The notes beneath the pieces were generated by a model. The model was not told where the DNA came from, made no database searches, and saw only the letters and a list, made by a program, of their open reading frames with translations. Positions 45,252 to 53,795 of a DNA stretch of 64,000 nt are shown one piece after another; within the stretch, counting starts at the first letter, position 1; every line of letters begins with the position of its first letter. Origin of the DNA: Bradyrhizobium guangzhouense (GTDB taxonomy: Bacteria > Pseudomonadota > Alphaproteobacteria > Rhizobiales > Xanthobacteraceae); assembly GCF_004114955.1 (NCBI RefSeq), contig NZ_CP030053.1, forward strand, positions 2,108,001 to 2,172,000, in the 5' to 3' direction. The position numbers were made by a program, and so were the translations under genes.

Positions 45252-46283
45252 TCAGGCGAGCGCGACCTGGCGTTCCCGCACGGGCTCACGGTTGCGATCG
45301 GCGCCGCGCGGTTCGGCGAGCCGGGTGAAGCTGCGCTGGCCGGCGTGCACGGGCGCCTCGACGATGACGCCCTCGCACACGACCTGTCCGCCGAGCATCC
45401 TGAATTCGAGCTTGTCGTAGCGCGGCATGGTCTCGCCCGGCTCCGGCGGCAGCAGCCCGATGCGGCCCTGGATGTTGAGCGCTGCATCGCCGGTGCCGTG
45501 CAGCCGCGGGTTCCACATCCTGATCCCGGTCTCGGCCCAGCGTTGCCGGATCAGCGCGGCGCGATCGGTTGGCTCGACGATCTTTGCGCGAGGCTTCTTC
45601 GGAGTGGCAGCCGGAGGAGCCTCAACCTGTGCAGCGACGACAGGAGCGTCGGCGACGTCGGCCACGGGATCGCTTGCGACGACCGGCTCGATCCCCATCA
45701 CGACATCAGGAGCCGCCTCGGTGTCGATCCTGACCTCGGCGACGACAGGCGCCGCGATGTCGGCATCGCAGTTGATGACGGGCTCTTGAGGTTCGGCCGC
45801 TTCGAGTTCGGCAGAAGCGACCGGCGCCTCTTCCACGAGTTCGGGGTCGGCGTTCGCCAGCAATTCTGCGGGGAGGCCGCTGATGACGACGGGCTCGGGA
45901 GCATCGATTGCTCCGACCTCGACGGACGGTGCCGGAGCCTCATCCACGTCATCAGGCTCGACATTCGCCAAGCGTTGCGCCGGCGGATCGCTGCTGATCA
46001 GTTCGGGCGCATCAACCGGCTCATGCGCGATCTCAACCGAACAGATTGAAATCTCCTCGACGACGCCGGGCGCAATTGCTGCCAACGTCTCCGGGGACGA
46101 ATCCTCGCCGGCGATTGTCTCGGCGGTCGGAGCGGCCTCTGCGATCGCGATGACGGCGGGCTGTTCATCCGCTGCGCTCGGCGTCAGCTCGATGCTGCCG
46201 CTGTGCGGCAGGGGCCGAAGCCGGTTGAACGCCCATTTCACCGCAGGAATGCGGCTCAGCAACGATATCAGTCTCGAAAGCAC
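45252..46283 (-). CDS. Unknown Ala/Glu/Pro-rich protein
   Basis: This 343-residue protein has three parts. A short amphipathic N-terminus (MLSRLISLLSRIPAVKWAF) comes first. A low-complexity middle, about residues 30-235, is rich in Ala, Glu, Pro and Val. A compact C-terminal domain of about 100 residues (ALIRQRWAETGIRMWNPRLHG to the end) resembles nothing I can name. The middle may be disordered. Gap 44967-45251 upstream of the GGDEF-EAL gene shows no feature. Confidence 0.72.
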   Translation of the reverse strand: MLSRLISLLSRIPAVKWAFNRLRPLPHSGSIELTPSAADEQPAVIAIAEAAPTAETIAGEDSSPETLAAIAPGVVEEISICSVEIAHEPVDAPELISSDPPAQRLANVEPDDVDEAPAPSVEVGAIDAPEPVVISGLPAELLANADPELVEEAPVASAELEAAEPQEPVINCDADIAAPVVAEVRIDTEAAPDVVMGIEPVVASDPVADVADAPVVAAQVEAPPAATPKKPRAKIVEPTDRAALIRQRWAETGIRMWNPRLHGTGDAALNIQGRIGLLPPEPGETMPRYDKLEFRMLGGQVVCEGVIVEAPVHAGQRSFTRLAEPRGADRNREPVRERQVALA

Positions 46284-46426
46284 TGGGAGTTGTCCAAGAG
46301 GTACTCGGGGCCGTGGGCTTCAGCTGATTCGCCAGCAATGTGAAAAACTGCCCCGGCCGTCACGCCCCTGTCAATTGAGGCGGGACCAATTGCAGAACAT
46401 CTGCACAGGCCGGCGGGCCACAGCGT

Positions 46427-46699
46427 TCATTCGAAATGCATCGATGCAAGCGGATCTTCGTCATGATCGGGCAGGCGCGACGACGAAAAAGGCATGACGG
46501 CGCGCTCTGCTTTGCGGCTGTTCGAACGCGCCGGCGCATGCTTGCGGACGAGCGCCATGGCGAGCGCTTCGCAGTCTGTGGTTTCGTTGCCCCAGGCGCA
46601 GTCGACGCTCGAGGACTGTCCAGGCCAGGCCTGCGCTGGACCCGCGATCGCAAGTGAGAGGATGATCCGCAAGGTGGCAATGATATTTGTCTTTGTCAT
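46427..46699 (-). CDS. Small exported protein
   Basis: This 90-residue product has a good signal peptide (residues 1-24, ending PAQAWP) and two Cys (DCAWGNETTDCEA) that could form a disulfide. The rest is polar. No clear ribosome-binding site is seen. No family recognised. It may be a real periplasmic protein, but the assignment rests on the signal peptide alone. Confidence 0.45.
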   Translation of the reverse strand: MTKTNIIATLRIILSLAIAGPAQAWPGQSSSVDCAWGNETTDCEALAMALVRKHAPARSNSRKAERAVMPFSSSRLPDHDEDPLASMHFE

Positions 46700-47008
46700 G
46701 GGACGCTCAAAGCTGTTGTATCCCTAGGGATCGGCCGGAACGTGCGAAATTCCGCGCCGCCACGTGATTGCAGGACTCATCACGTGAGGTTCAACAGCCG
46801 TGAGGCCGGCGTGAAGCAACCGCCGACACGGCGGCCAAGCATTCCGCCCTCATCGTCAGGGCCCGCCGGATGCAGAGTCTCGAAGGATGCGTCGCAGGAG
46901 GACCGCCCTATACGCGATAGCGCTCATGAGGCGCACACGCCCAATGTCGGGCTTTCCTGCGTCATCCTCTCCATCTAGTTTGAATCATCTGAGAGTGAGG
47001 ACGATATC
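46700..47008. other. 309-base intergenic region upstream of tupA
   Basis: No gene is seen. A 12-base palindrome ATCCCTAGGGAT lies at 46720-46731, and CACGTGA is repeated at about 46760 and 46782. I cannot assign either to a regulator, and no clear ModE-like site was seen. Confidence 0.4.
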
Positions 47009-47818
47009 ATGAAGAAGCTTGCCGCCATCGCAGCGGTTCTGGTCTGGTCGACATGCGCGATGGCGCAGGACCGCAGCATCACCGTGGCCTCGACGACGTC
47101 GACGGAGCAGTCCGGCCTGTTCGGCTATCTGCTGCCGCTGTTTACGAAGGCGGAAGGGATCGTGGTGAAGGTGGTCGCGGTCGGCACCGGCCAGGCGCTC
47201 GATATCGGGCGGCGCGGCGATGCCGACGTTGTGTTCGTCCATGACAGGCCGGCCGAAGACAAGTTCATGTCGGAAGGCCAGGGCGTGAAGCGCTTCGACG
47301 TGATGTACAACGACTTCGTCATCGTCGGCCCGAAGAGCGACCCCGCAAAGATCGCCGGCGACAAGGACGTCGTCGACGCCCTGCGCAAGATCTCGGCGGC
47401 CAAAGCGCTGTTCATCTCGCGCGGCGACAAGTCCGGCACGCATGCCGCCGAGCTGAGATTGTGGAAGGAGGCCGGTGTCGATCCCGCTGCCGGCAAGGAC
47501 GGCTGGTATCGCGAGATCGGCCAGGGCATGGGCCCCGCGCTGAACATGGCGTCGTCGTCGAATGCGTATCTGCTGTCAGACCGCGGCACCTGGCTGTCGT
47601 TCAAGAACAGAGGCGAGCTTGCGATCCTGACCGAAGGCGACAAGCGGTTGTTCAACCAATACGGCGTCATGCTGGTCAATCCGGACAAGCATCCGAACGT
47701 CAAGGCGAAGGACGGGCAGGCCTTCATCGACTGGCTGATCTCGGCGAAGGGGCAGGATGCGATCGCCGGCTACAAGGTCGGCGGCGATCAGCTATTTTTC
47801 CCCAACGCGTCCCACTAG
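47009..47818 (+). CDS. tupA: Tungstate ABC transporter substrate-binding protein
   Basis: This 269-residue periplasmic protein has a signal peptide (residues 1-19, ending AMAQD). The TupA signature VASTTSTEQSGLFGYLLP follows, with VGTGQALDIGRRGDADV and the later YNDFVIVGP, AKALFISRGDKSGTH and SDRGTWLSF. It binds tungstate (or molybdate) for molybdo- or tungsto-enzymes; the Mo hydroxylase in this window is one possible user. The last 27 bases overlap the opposite-strand permease gene. Confidence 0.9.
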   Translation: MKKLAAIAAVLVWSTCAMAQDRSITVASTTSTEQSGLFGYLLPLFTKAEGIVVKVVAVGTGQALDIGRRGDADVVFVHDRPAEDKFMSEGQGVKRFDVMYNDFVIVGPKSDPAKIAGDKDVVDALRKISAAKALFISRGDKSGTHAAELRLWKEAGVDPAAGKDGWYREIGQGMGPALNMASSSNAYLLSDRGTWLSFKNRGELAILTEGDKRLFNQYGVMLVNPDKHPNVKAKDGQAFIDWLISAKGQDAIAGYKVGGDQLFFPNASH

Positions 47819-48490
47819 CAGGAAGGCGACGGTCGAGACCGCGATGCTGAGCGCGAGCAGGATCAAACCGAGCCCGAGCGCCAGCGGCAGGTCGCCCTTG
47901 CTGGTCTCCAGCGCGATCGCCGTCGTCATCGTGCGGGTAAAGCCCCTGATATTGCCGCCGACGATGATGATGGCGCCGACCTCGGCGATGGCGCGCCCGA
48001 ACGCGGCGAGAAACGCCGTCAGCAGCGAGGTGCGGCCGAGCGCGAACAACAGGCCGATGCTGCGCAGCGTCGAGAGCCCGTCGATCCGCGCGAGGTCGCC
48101 ATATTCAGCCCATAGCAGGCTCGCCGGCCGATGCACCAGCGCGACCACGATCGGGGTTGCCAGCAGAGTCTGCGCGATCACCATCGCCGTCGGCGTGAAC
48201 AGCAGGCCGGCCGCGCCGAGCGGACCGGAGCGCGACAGCAGAAGATAAAGCGCGAGCCCGACAACGACTGGCGGCAGGCCGAGCAGCGCGTTGGTCAGCA
48301 CGATGATGACTTGGCGCCCACGAAAGCGCGTGATCGCCAGCAAGGCTCCGAACGGCGCGCCGATCAGCAGCGCGATCATGCTGGCCGTCAGGCTGACGCG
48401 CACCGACAGTGCGACGATGCCGAGCAGCTCGGGATCGGCCTCGCCGATCAGCGTGAATGCGGCAACGATGGATCGCGTGAAATCGTTCAT
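47792..48490 (-). CDS. tupB: Tungstate ABC transporter permease
   Basis: This 232-residue permease has five to six membrane segments. The family motif is LPPVVVGLALYLLLSRSGPLG near residue 95. The ATPase-facing loop is SLLTAFLAAFGRAIAEVGAII near 160. It is unusual in lying tail-to-tail with tupA on the opposite strand, with a 27-base overlap. No ATPase (TupC) is within the window. It probably works with tupA but needs an ATPase coded elsewhere. Confidence 0.88.
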   Translation of the reverse strand: MNDFTRSIVAAFTLIGEADPELLGIVALSVRVSLTASMIALLIGAPFGALLAITRFRGRQVIIVLTNALLGLPPVVVGLALYLLLSRSGPLGAAGLLFTPTAMVIAQTLLATPIVVALVHRPASLLWAEYGDLARIDGLSTLRSIGLLFALGRTSLLTAFLAAFGRAIAEVGAIIIVGGNIRGFTRTMTTAIALETSKGDLPLALGLGLILLALSIAVSTVAFLLVGRVGEK

Positions 48491-48844
48491 CCGGCGTGAT
48501 GTCTCGGCGCCAGGCCGAATGTCAAGGGATGGTCACTGCCGTGGCCGCGACCTCGCTTCAAAACTCGTCCCTGCCGTCGTGACGAGTGTCAGAGAATACA
48601 GGCACGGAGCGGCTTGGATACTCTCAGGGGGCGAAACCAGCCGCAAAACTCGGGCCGATCAGGCCGCGAGGTCGCCAAATCATGTCCTTTGCCTACGGAA
48701 AGGCGGCTTTATTCTCGCCACGGATGCGCTAAGGAAGAGCCTGGATGCGGTGCAGCACGCAAAGCGCGCCGCGGCTCGAAATTCAGGTCAAACCGGGCAC
48801 GCTGCCGCTCAAGGCCGGCCCGTCAACGAGAAGGACGTCATTCC
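48491..48844. other. 354-base intergenic region upstream of hbd
   Basis: No convincing gene is present. An open frame on the plus strand runs into hbd, but its composition is not protein-like. A short hairpin-like pair GCCTACGGAAAGGC lies around 48690. Otherwise I see nothing. Confidence 0.3.
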
Positions 48845-49696
48845 ATGATCAATACCGTTGGCATCATCGGAGCCGGGACCATGGGCAACGGCATCGCCCA
48901 AATCTGCGCCGCGGCCGGGCTGTCGGTCGTGATGGTCGACATTTCCGATGCGGCGGTGAACCGCGGCATCTCGACCGTCGGCGGCAGCCTTGAGCGCCTG
49001 GTCAAGAAGGAGAAGATCTCGGCGGCCAACCGCGAGGCGACGCTCAAGCGCATCACCGGCACCACTGATCGGGCGAAGCTTGCCGACTGCGATCTCGTCA
49101 TCGAGGCCGCGACCGAGAACGAGGAGCTCAAGGTCAAGATCCTGAAGGACCTCTGCGCCACGCTGTCGCCGCGCACGCTGGTTGCCACCAACACCTCGTC
49201 GATCTCGATCACCAAGCTTGCCGCGGCGACCGATCGTCCCGATCGCTTCATCGGCATGCACTTCTTCAACCCGGTTCCGGTGATGCAGCTGCTGGAACTC
49301 ATCCGCGGCTTGCAGACGTCCGACGACACCCACGCCACGGCGCTCGACTTCGCCCAGCGCGTCGGCAAGGTGGCGATCACGGCCAAGAACAGCCCTGGCT
49401 TCGCCGTCAACCGCATCCTGTGCCCGATGATCAACGAGGCGATCTTCGCGCTCCAGGAGGGCATCGCGACCGCGGAAGAAATCGACGCCGGCATGAAGCT
49501 CGGCTGCAACCATCCGATCGGGCCGCTGGCGCTGGCTGATCTGGTCGGCCTCGACACCATGCTGTCGGTGATGGAGGTCTTTTATAAAGGCTTCAACGAT
49601 CCTAAATACCGTCCAGCCCCCCTGCTCAAGGAAATGGTCGATGCCGGCCATCTCGGCCGCAAGACCGGGCAGGGCTTTTATAGCTACGGCGCGTGA
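48845..49696 (+). CDS. 3-hydroxybutyryl-CoA dehydrogenase
   Basis: This 283-residue enzyme interconverts acetoacetyl-CoA and 3-hydroxybutyryl-CoA with NAD(P). The coenzyme motif is [14 protein letters not shown] (residues 6-19). The catalytic His is in [11 protein letters not shown] (near 138), and [11 protein letters not shown] follows. Length and motifs suit Hbd/PaaH. The ATG at 48845 follows GAGAAGGA. It is a single gene here. It may feed fatty acid or polyhydroxybutyrate metabolism. Confidence 0.93.
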   Translation: MINTVGIIGAGTMGNGIAQICAAAGLSVVMVDISDAAVNRGISTVGGSLERLVKKEKISAANREATLKRITGTTDRAKLADCDLVIEAATENEELKVKILKDLCATLSPRTLVATNTSSISITKLAAATDRPDRFIGMHFFNPVPVMQLLELIRGLQTSDDTHATALDFAQRVGKVAITAKNSPGFAVNRILCPMINEAIFALQEGIATAEEIDAGMKLGCNHPIGPLALADLVGLDTMLSVMEVFYKGFNDPKYRPAPLLKEMVDAGHLGRKTGQGFYSYGA

Positions 49697-49722
49697 ACCT
49701 GTAATCGCTGCAAAGATGGCGC

Positions 49723-49837
49723 TGTAGGGTGGGTTAGCTTAGCGGCTGCGCGAAGCGCGGTTCGTTGAGTAACCCACCAACTTCGGTCGCATGCGCAGAA
49801 GCATGGTGGGTTACGGCTTCGCCCAACCCACCCTACA
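49723..49837. repeat. Intergenic palindromic repeat
   Basis: TGTAGGGTGGGTT (49723-49735) is the exact inverse of AACCCACCCTACA (49825-49837). Between lie internal repeats with GTAACCCACC and GGTGGGTTAC. I recall similar GTAGGGTGGGTTAGC elements as dispersed repeats in Bradyrhizobium genomes. It separates hbd and the haemoglobin gene and could act as a transcript end. Confidence 0.8.
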
Positions 49838-49981
49838 ATAATGCTCAAGGAGCATGCGCCGGGCTCGAATTTGCCCGCCGCCCAACCCGCAATTTGCGCC
49901 ACGACAAAGACGTCGCGCGCACTTGGCCCGACAATGTTGAATGGGCGGCTCGCGGGAACAACAAATCGGAAAACGAAGGAC

Positions 49982-50446
49982 ATGTCGGATCGACTGAAGG
50001 CCGAGCGCGAGGCGGCGGCCGCGCGGCGGAACCTGCTCACCCAGGATGCGATCGAGCGCACCGGGATCACCGAGGAGATGATCGGGGAACTCGTCACCCG
50101 CTTCTATGGACGGGTGCGTGAGGATGCACTGCTCGGGCCGGTCTTCGCGATCGTGCAGAATTGGGACGAGCATCTGGCCAAGCTCAAGGACTTCTGGTCC
50201 TCGGTGGCGCTGATGAGCGGCCGCTATCACGGCTCCCCGATGCGGGCGCATATGCCGCTCGGCTTGAAGGGCGATCATTTCGACCGCTGGCTCGACCTGT
50301 TCGAACAGACAGCGCGCGAGGTCTGCCCGCCGCCGGCGGCCGGCCTTTTCATCGACCGGGCCCGTCGCATCGCTGACAGTTTCGAGATGGCATCGGCCAC
50401 CATCGCCGGCCGCATCGCATCGCCGCGCCATGTGCTGCGGTCCTGA
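49982..50446 (+). CDS. Group 3 truncated haemoglobin
   Basis: This 154-residue protein is a group III truncated globin: FYGRVREDALLGPVF for helix B-C, LKDFWSSVALMSGRYHGSP, then MRAHMPLGLKGDHFDRWLDLF with the His of the HFDRWL block as probable haem ligand. The ATG at 49982 (MSDRLKAERE) is preceded by AACGAAGG; open frame further upstream overlaps the palindromic repeat. Group III globins handle NO or oxygen in aerotolerant bacteria. No FixK-like box is seen upstream. Confidence 0.88.
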   Translation: MSDRLKAEREAAAARRNLLTQDAIERTGITEEMIGELVTRFYGRVREDALLGPVFAIVQNWDEHLAKLKDFWSSVALMSGRYHGSPMRAHMPLGLKGDHFDRWLDLFEQTAREVCPPPAAGLFIDRARRIADSFEMASATIAGRIASPRHVLRS

Positions 50447-50709
50447 ACGCGCGAAGCTGCCATGAGACCTTGCGGTTGAATCGCTTAAAAGTTGCATCGT
50501 CTGGCCAACCGCGTGCCGCACCAATTCCTGGAGCATCGACCTGATCTGCAAAATCATCATGCCGATCGCGCGGCATGATGTGGAAACGGCAAAAACGCGT
50601 TTGAATGCGTGCAATCGTGTTCAATCAAAGCGAGTAAGGCCATATTGATGCACTGCGGCGCCAATTCTTCGCCTTCATTTCGGCAGAGTTCCAGCGCCTG
50701 CTAGCATGC

Positions 50710-51360
50710 ATGTCGAATGCATCATCCAACATCGCATCGTCATCCTCCGACAACATTGCGGAACCTGAAACCTGCGCCGAGCAAACGCGACGAGCGCTGC
50801 TGCTCGGTGCGCTCGCCACCACGGCCTGCCTGGCCAGGCCCGCGCCAGCAAGGGCTGACGATGATCAGCCGGGTGCTGACGAGCGGCCGCAGAAAGGCGA
50901 TCTGCTCGTGCTCTCCGAGGGCGACAACGAAGGTCAGCTCATCAAGCCGGACGACCTGAAGCTGGGCGGCCCTCCGGTTCGCGCCTGGCCGAAGGATCCA
51001 AAAACCTCTGTCGTTCGCAGCGGCTCACGCCTGAACGAGATTCTTGTCGTGAAGCTCGACGCAAACGAGCTCGATGAGACCACGCGCGCACGCGCAGCCG
51101 GCGGTATTGTTGCCTATTCGGCGGTCTGCGCTCATGCCGCCTGTCCGGTAACGGAATGGGTGAAGGCGGATCAGGGGGGCGACGTGACCGTCTTCAAGTG
51201 TCCCTGCCACAACTCCGAATATGATCCTCGCCAGGGCGCGCAGGTCGTGTTCGGGCCCGCCCCACGACGCCTCGCGGCACTGCCGCTGTCGTTAAGCGAC
51301 GGTTCGCTCAGCGTTGCGGGTGGCTTCATCGGAAAGGTAGGTGGCGCGCAGCAGGGATGA
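50710..51360 (+). CDS. Exported Rieske 2Fe-2S protein
   Basis: This 216-residue protein has a Tat-like signal (TRRALLLGALATTACLARP, residues 26-44) and a Rieske domain. The two cluster motifs are CAHAAC (first Cys, His, plus disulfide Cys) and CPCHNS. Both disulfide cysteines are present, as in high-potential bc1 and arsenite-oxidase Rieske proteins. A GPAPRRLAALPL tail closes the domain. It is 117 bases upstream of a PQQ dehydrogenase and probably is its electron acceptor or shares its regulation. There are no cytochrome b or c1 genes near it. Confidence 0.87.
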   Translation: MSNASSNIASSSSDNIAEPETCAEQTRRALLLGALATTACLARPAPARADDDQPGADERPQKGDLLVLSEGDNEGQLIKPDDLKLGGPPVRAWPKDPKTSVVRSGSRLNEILVVKLDANELDETTRARAAGGIVAYSAVCAHAACPVTEWVKADQGGDVTVFKCPCHNSEYDPRQGAQVVFGPAPRRLAALPLSLSDGSLSVAGGFIGKVGGAQQG

Positions 51361-51477
51361 TGGATCGTGCGGGATACGCCCGCCTCACGAGAGGCCGCAT
51401 CCGCCCAGCGGCGGATTTCGGGACGAACGACAAGAATTCAAAACAAGAATTCATTCGGATGAAAAGGGGAAACGTCC

Positions 51478-53214
51478 ATGAAAACGTACATGACCAGGAA
51501 GCAATGGTTATTGTCCGGCTTCGTCGCCTTCACATGTGTCGTCTCGACCGCCGTGATCGCCGGCCCGATCGAGAATTACGCGCCCGTCACCCAGCAGCGC
51601 CTGGAAAATCCGGAACCCGGCAACTGGATGCTTTATCGGCGCACCTATGACGGGCAGGGCTATAGCCCGCTCGACCAGATCAACACCTCGAACGTGAAGG
51701 ACCTCACGCCGGTCTGGACATTCGCCACCGGCGTCGTCGAAGGCCATGAGGCGCCGCCGATCGTCAACAACGGCGTGATGTTCGTGGCGACCCCGATGGG
51801 GCAGGTGATCGCGCTGAATGCGAAGACCGGCGACGAATATTGGCGCTACAAGCGGCAGCTCCCCGACGATCTGTTCCAGCTGCATCCGACCAGCCGCGGC
51901 GTCGGCCTGTGGGAGGACAAGCTCTATCTCGCCACCACCGACGACCACGTCGTCGCGCTCGATGCCAAGACCGGCAAGGTGATGTGGGACACCAAGGTGC
52001 AGGATTACAGGAAGGGTCAGTACATGACCCTGATGCCGCTGATCGTCGATGGCAAGGTCATCGTCGGCGGTTCTGGCGGCGAGTTCGGCGTGCGCGGCTA
52101 TGTCGCTGCCTACGATGCCAAGGACGGCAAGGAGCTGTGGCGCACCTTCACCATTCCTGGCGAGGGCGAGCCCGGCCACGACACCTGGCAGGGCGACGAC
52201 TGGAAGAACGGCGGCGGCTCGGCCTGGATGACCGGCACCTACGACAAGGACACCAAGACGATCTATTGGGGTGTCGGCAATGCCGCGCCGTGGCCCGGCG
52301 AGATGCATCCCGGTGACAATCTCTATACATCGTCGGTGCTCGCGCTCGATCCCGGCAACGGCAAGATCAAGACCTATCACCAGTACCACCAGAACGATTC
52401 CTGGGACTGGGACGAGGTCGATGCGCCGATGCTGGTCGATCTCCAGCGCGACGGCCGCAGCATCAAGAGCCTGATCCATCCCGGCCGCGATGCCATCTTC
52501 TGGGTGCTCGAGCGCACGCCGACCAAGATCAACTACGTCGCGGGCTGGCCGTTCGTCTCGACCGACGTCTGGAAGGGCATCGACGAGAACGGCAAGCCGA
52601 TCCTCGATCCCGATCACAAGCCGGTGGTGGGCAAACGCGTCGAGTTCTGTCCGTCATTGTGGGGCGGCAAGGACTGGCCGTCGGCGGCCTACAGCCGGAA
52701 GACCAGTCTCGTCTACGTGCCCGCGAACGAGAATTTCTGCGGCGGCTTCACCGGCGAGAAGATCCCGCTCAAGCCCGGCGAGCTCTGGCTCGGCACCAAG
52801 CCGGAGGACATCGGCCTGAAGACCAAGCCGGGCGCCGATCATTTCGGCGAGATCCAGGCCTGGGATCCCGCGACCGGCAAGAAGGTCTGGCAGCACAACT
52901 TCCCGAAGTCGCAGATGTTCGGATCGGTGACGGCCACCGCAGGCGATCTCGTCTTCGCCGGCGGCACCAACGACCGCAACTTCCGCGCCTTCAACGCCAA
53001 GACCGGCGAGCTGCTCTGGGAGCAGAAGACCAACTCAGGCATCATGGGCATGCCGATGTCCTATGAGATCGACGGCACGCAATATGTCGCGATCCAGTCG
53101 GGCTGGGGCGTGGACGCGCAGCGGATCCAGGACGCGCTCGCGACCAACAATATCGGCATCGAGTCCAACGTGCCGCAAGGCGGCGTGATCTGGGTGTTCG
53201 CGCTGAAGAAATGA
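51478..53214 (+). CDS. PQQ-dependent alcohol dehydrogenase, lanthanide type by motif
   Basis: This 578-residue exported enzyme has a signal peptide (about residues 1-28, ending TAVIAG) and an eight-bladed propeller fold with repeated W-docking sequences (such as ALDAKTGKVMW). It oxidises an alcohol or aldehyde in the periplasm using PQQ. The catalytic D310 is followed by D312 (DSWDWDEVD), the extra Asp that marks lanthanide-dependent members. It lacks the vicinal Cys-Cys pair that lies over PQQ in methanol dehydrogenases, the place reading QLHPTSRGVGLW. This may mean a different substrate class. The ATG at 51478 is taken; 51490 is also possible. Confidence 0.88.
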   Translation: MKTYMTRKQWLLSGFVAFTCVVSTAVIAGPIENYAPVTQQRLENPEPGNWMLYRRTYDGQGYSPLDQINTSNVKDLTPVWTFATGVVEGHEAPPIVNNGVMFVATPMGQVIALNAKTGDEYWRYKRQLPDDLFQLHPTSRGVGLWEDKLYLATTDDHVVALDAKTGKVMWDTKVQDYRKGQYMTLMPLIVDGKVIVGGSGGEFGVRGYVAAYDAKDGKELWRTFTIPGEGEPGHDTWQGDDWKNGGGSAWMTGTYDKDTKTIYWGVGNAAPWPGEMHPGDNLYTSSVLALDPGNGKIKTYHQYHQNDSWDWDEVDAPMLVDLQRDGRSIKSLIHPGRDAIFWVLERTPTKINYVAGWPFVSTDVWKGIDENGKPILDPDHKPVVGKRVEFCPSLWGGKDWPSAAYSRKTSLVYVPANENFCGGFTGEKIPLKPGELWLGTKPEDIGLKTKPGADHFGEIQAWDPATGKKVWQHNFPKSQMFGSVTATAGDLVFAGGTNDRNFRAFNAKTGELLWEQKTNSGIMGMPMSYEIDGTQYVAIQSGWGVDAQRIQDALATNNIGIESNVPQGGVIWVFALKK

Positions 53215-53300
53215 GCTCCGCAGGCGGATCGAGAGACGCGGAGCGACAGGGGGCAAATGCGGCGGACGGCAACGTCCGCCGCATTTTGCGTCCTTTCATT

Positions 53301-53453
53301 CCTTCTCCCCTTGTGGGAGAAGGTGGCGCGAAGCGCCGGATGAGGGGTTGCTTCAGCAGCTTCATAAGGCAGTTGGATTCGCGGAGACAACCCCTCATCC
53401 GAGGGAGTGCGCATCTCCCAGCGTCGCTGCCCCTCCCGCAAGGGGAGAGGGCA
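53301..53453. repeat. Intergenic repeat element
   Basis: Inverse pairs lie around CCTTCTCCCCTTGTGGGAGA, GGCGCGAAGCGCC and GGATGAGGGGTT, the last again as AACCCCTCATCC, ending with CCTCCCGCAAGGGGAGAGG. I recall elements of this form between many Bradyrhizobium genes. It closes the PQQ dehydrogenase operon and the small exported gene on the other strand. Confidence 0.75.
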
Positions 53454-53477
53454 CATTCATGCGGAGCCGTCAGGTCA

Positions 53478-53741
53478 CTATTTGCCCTGCCGATCGACCT
53501 TGTCTTTCTCGGCCTGATTCATCTCCCGAACCTTCGGATCGGTGCTGCTCTGACCTGTGGTCTGGGTGGTCGAGGCGGGTGGGGCGCTGGCGTTGGGAAG
53601 CGAGCTCTGGTCCGGCGCGGTGGGGCGCGTCGCCGTGGTCGGCGGCGTGGTGTTGCTGCTCTGGGCGAACGCGGCCGCCGTGGTCAAAAGAAAGGCGCTC
53701 GACAGCAGCGAGACTGCGAGCGCCCTGGGAATGTTGATCAT
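53478..53741 (-). CDS. Small exported Thr/Ser/Pro-rich protein
   Basis: This 87-residue protein has a signal peptide (residues 1-26, ending AAAFAQ). The mature part is low-complexity, rich in Thr, Ser, Pro and Asn, ending in a charged helix (KVREMNQAEKDKVDRQGK). No domain is known to me. It lies just downstream of the Mo hydroxylase operon on the same strand, 54 bases after, and may be its last cistron. Confidence 0.65.
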   Translation of the reverse strand: MINIPRALAVSLLSSAFLLTTAAAFAQSSNTTPPTTATRPTAPDQSSLPNASAPPASTTQTTGQSSTDPKVREMNQAEKDKVDRQGK

Positions 53742-53795
53742 CGATCTGCTCCTGTCAGATCGATGGGAAACGGCGCGACGCCGTTTGTGTTCCCG

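Noticed and set aside
46720..46731. Palindrome ATCCCTAGGGAT upstream of tupA as a ModE or other operator
   Set aside because: Too short and unlike known ModE sites; a 12-base palindrome is not rare enough in 64 kb to support a call.
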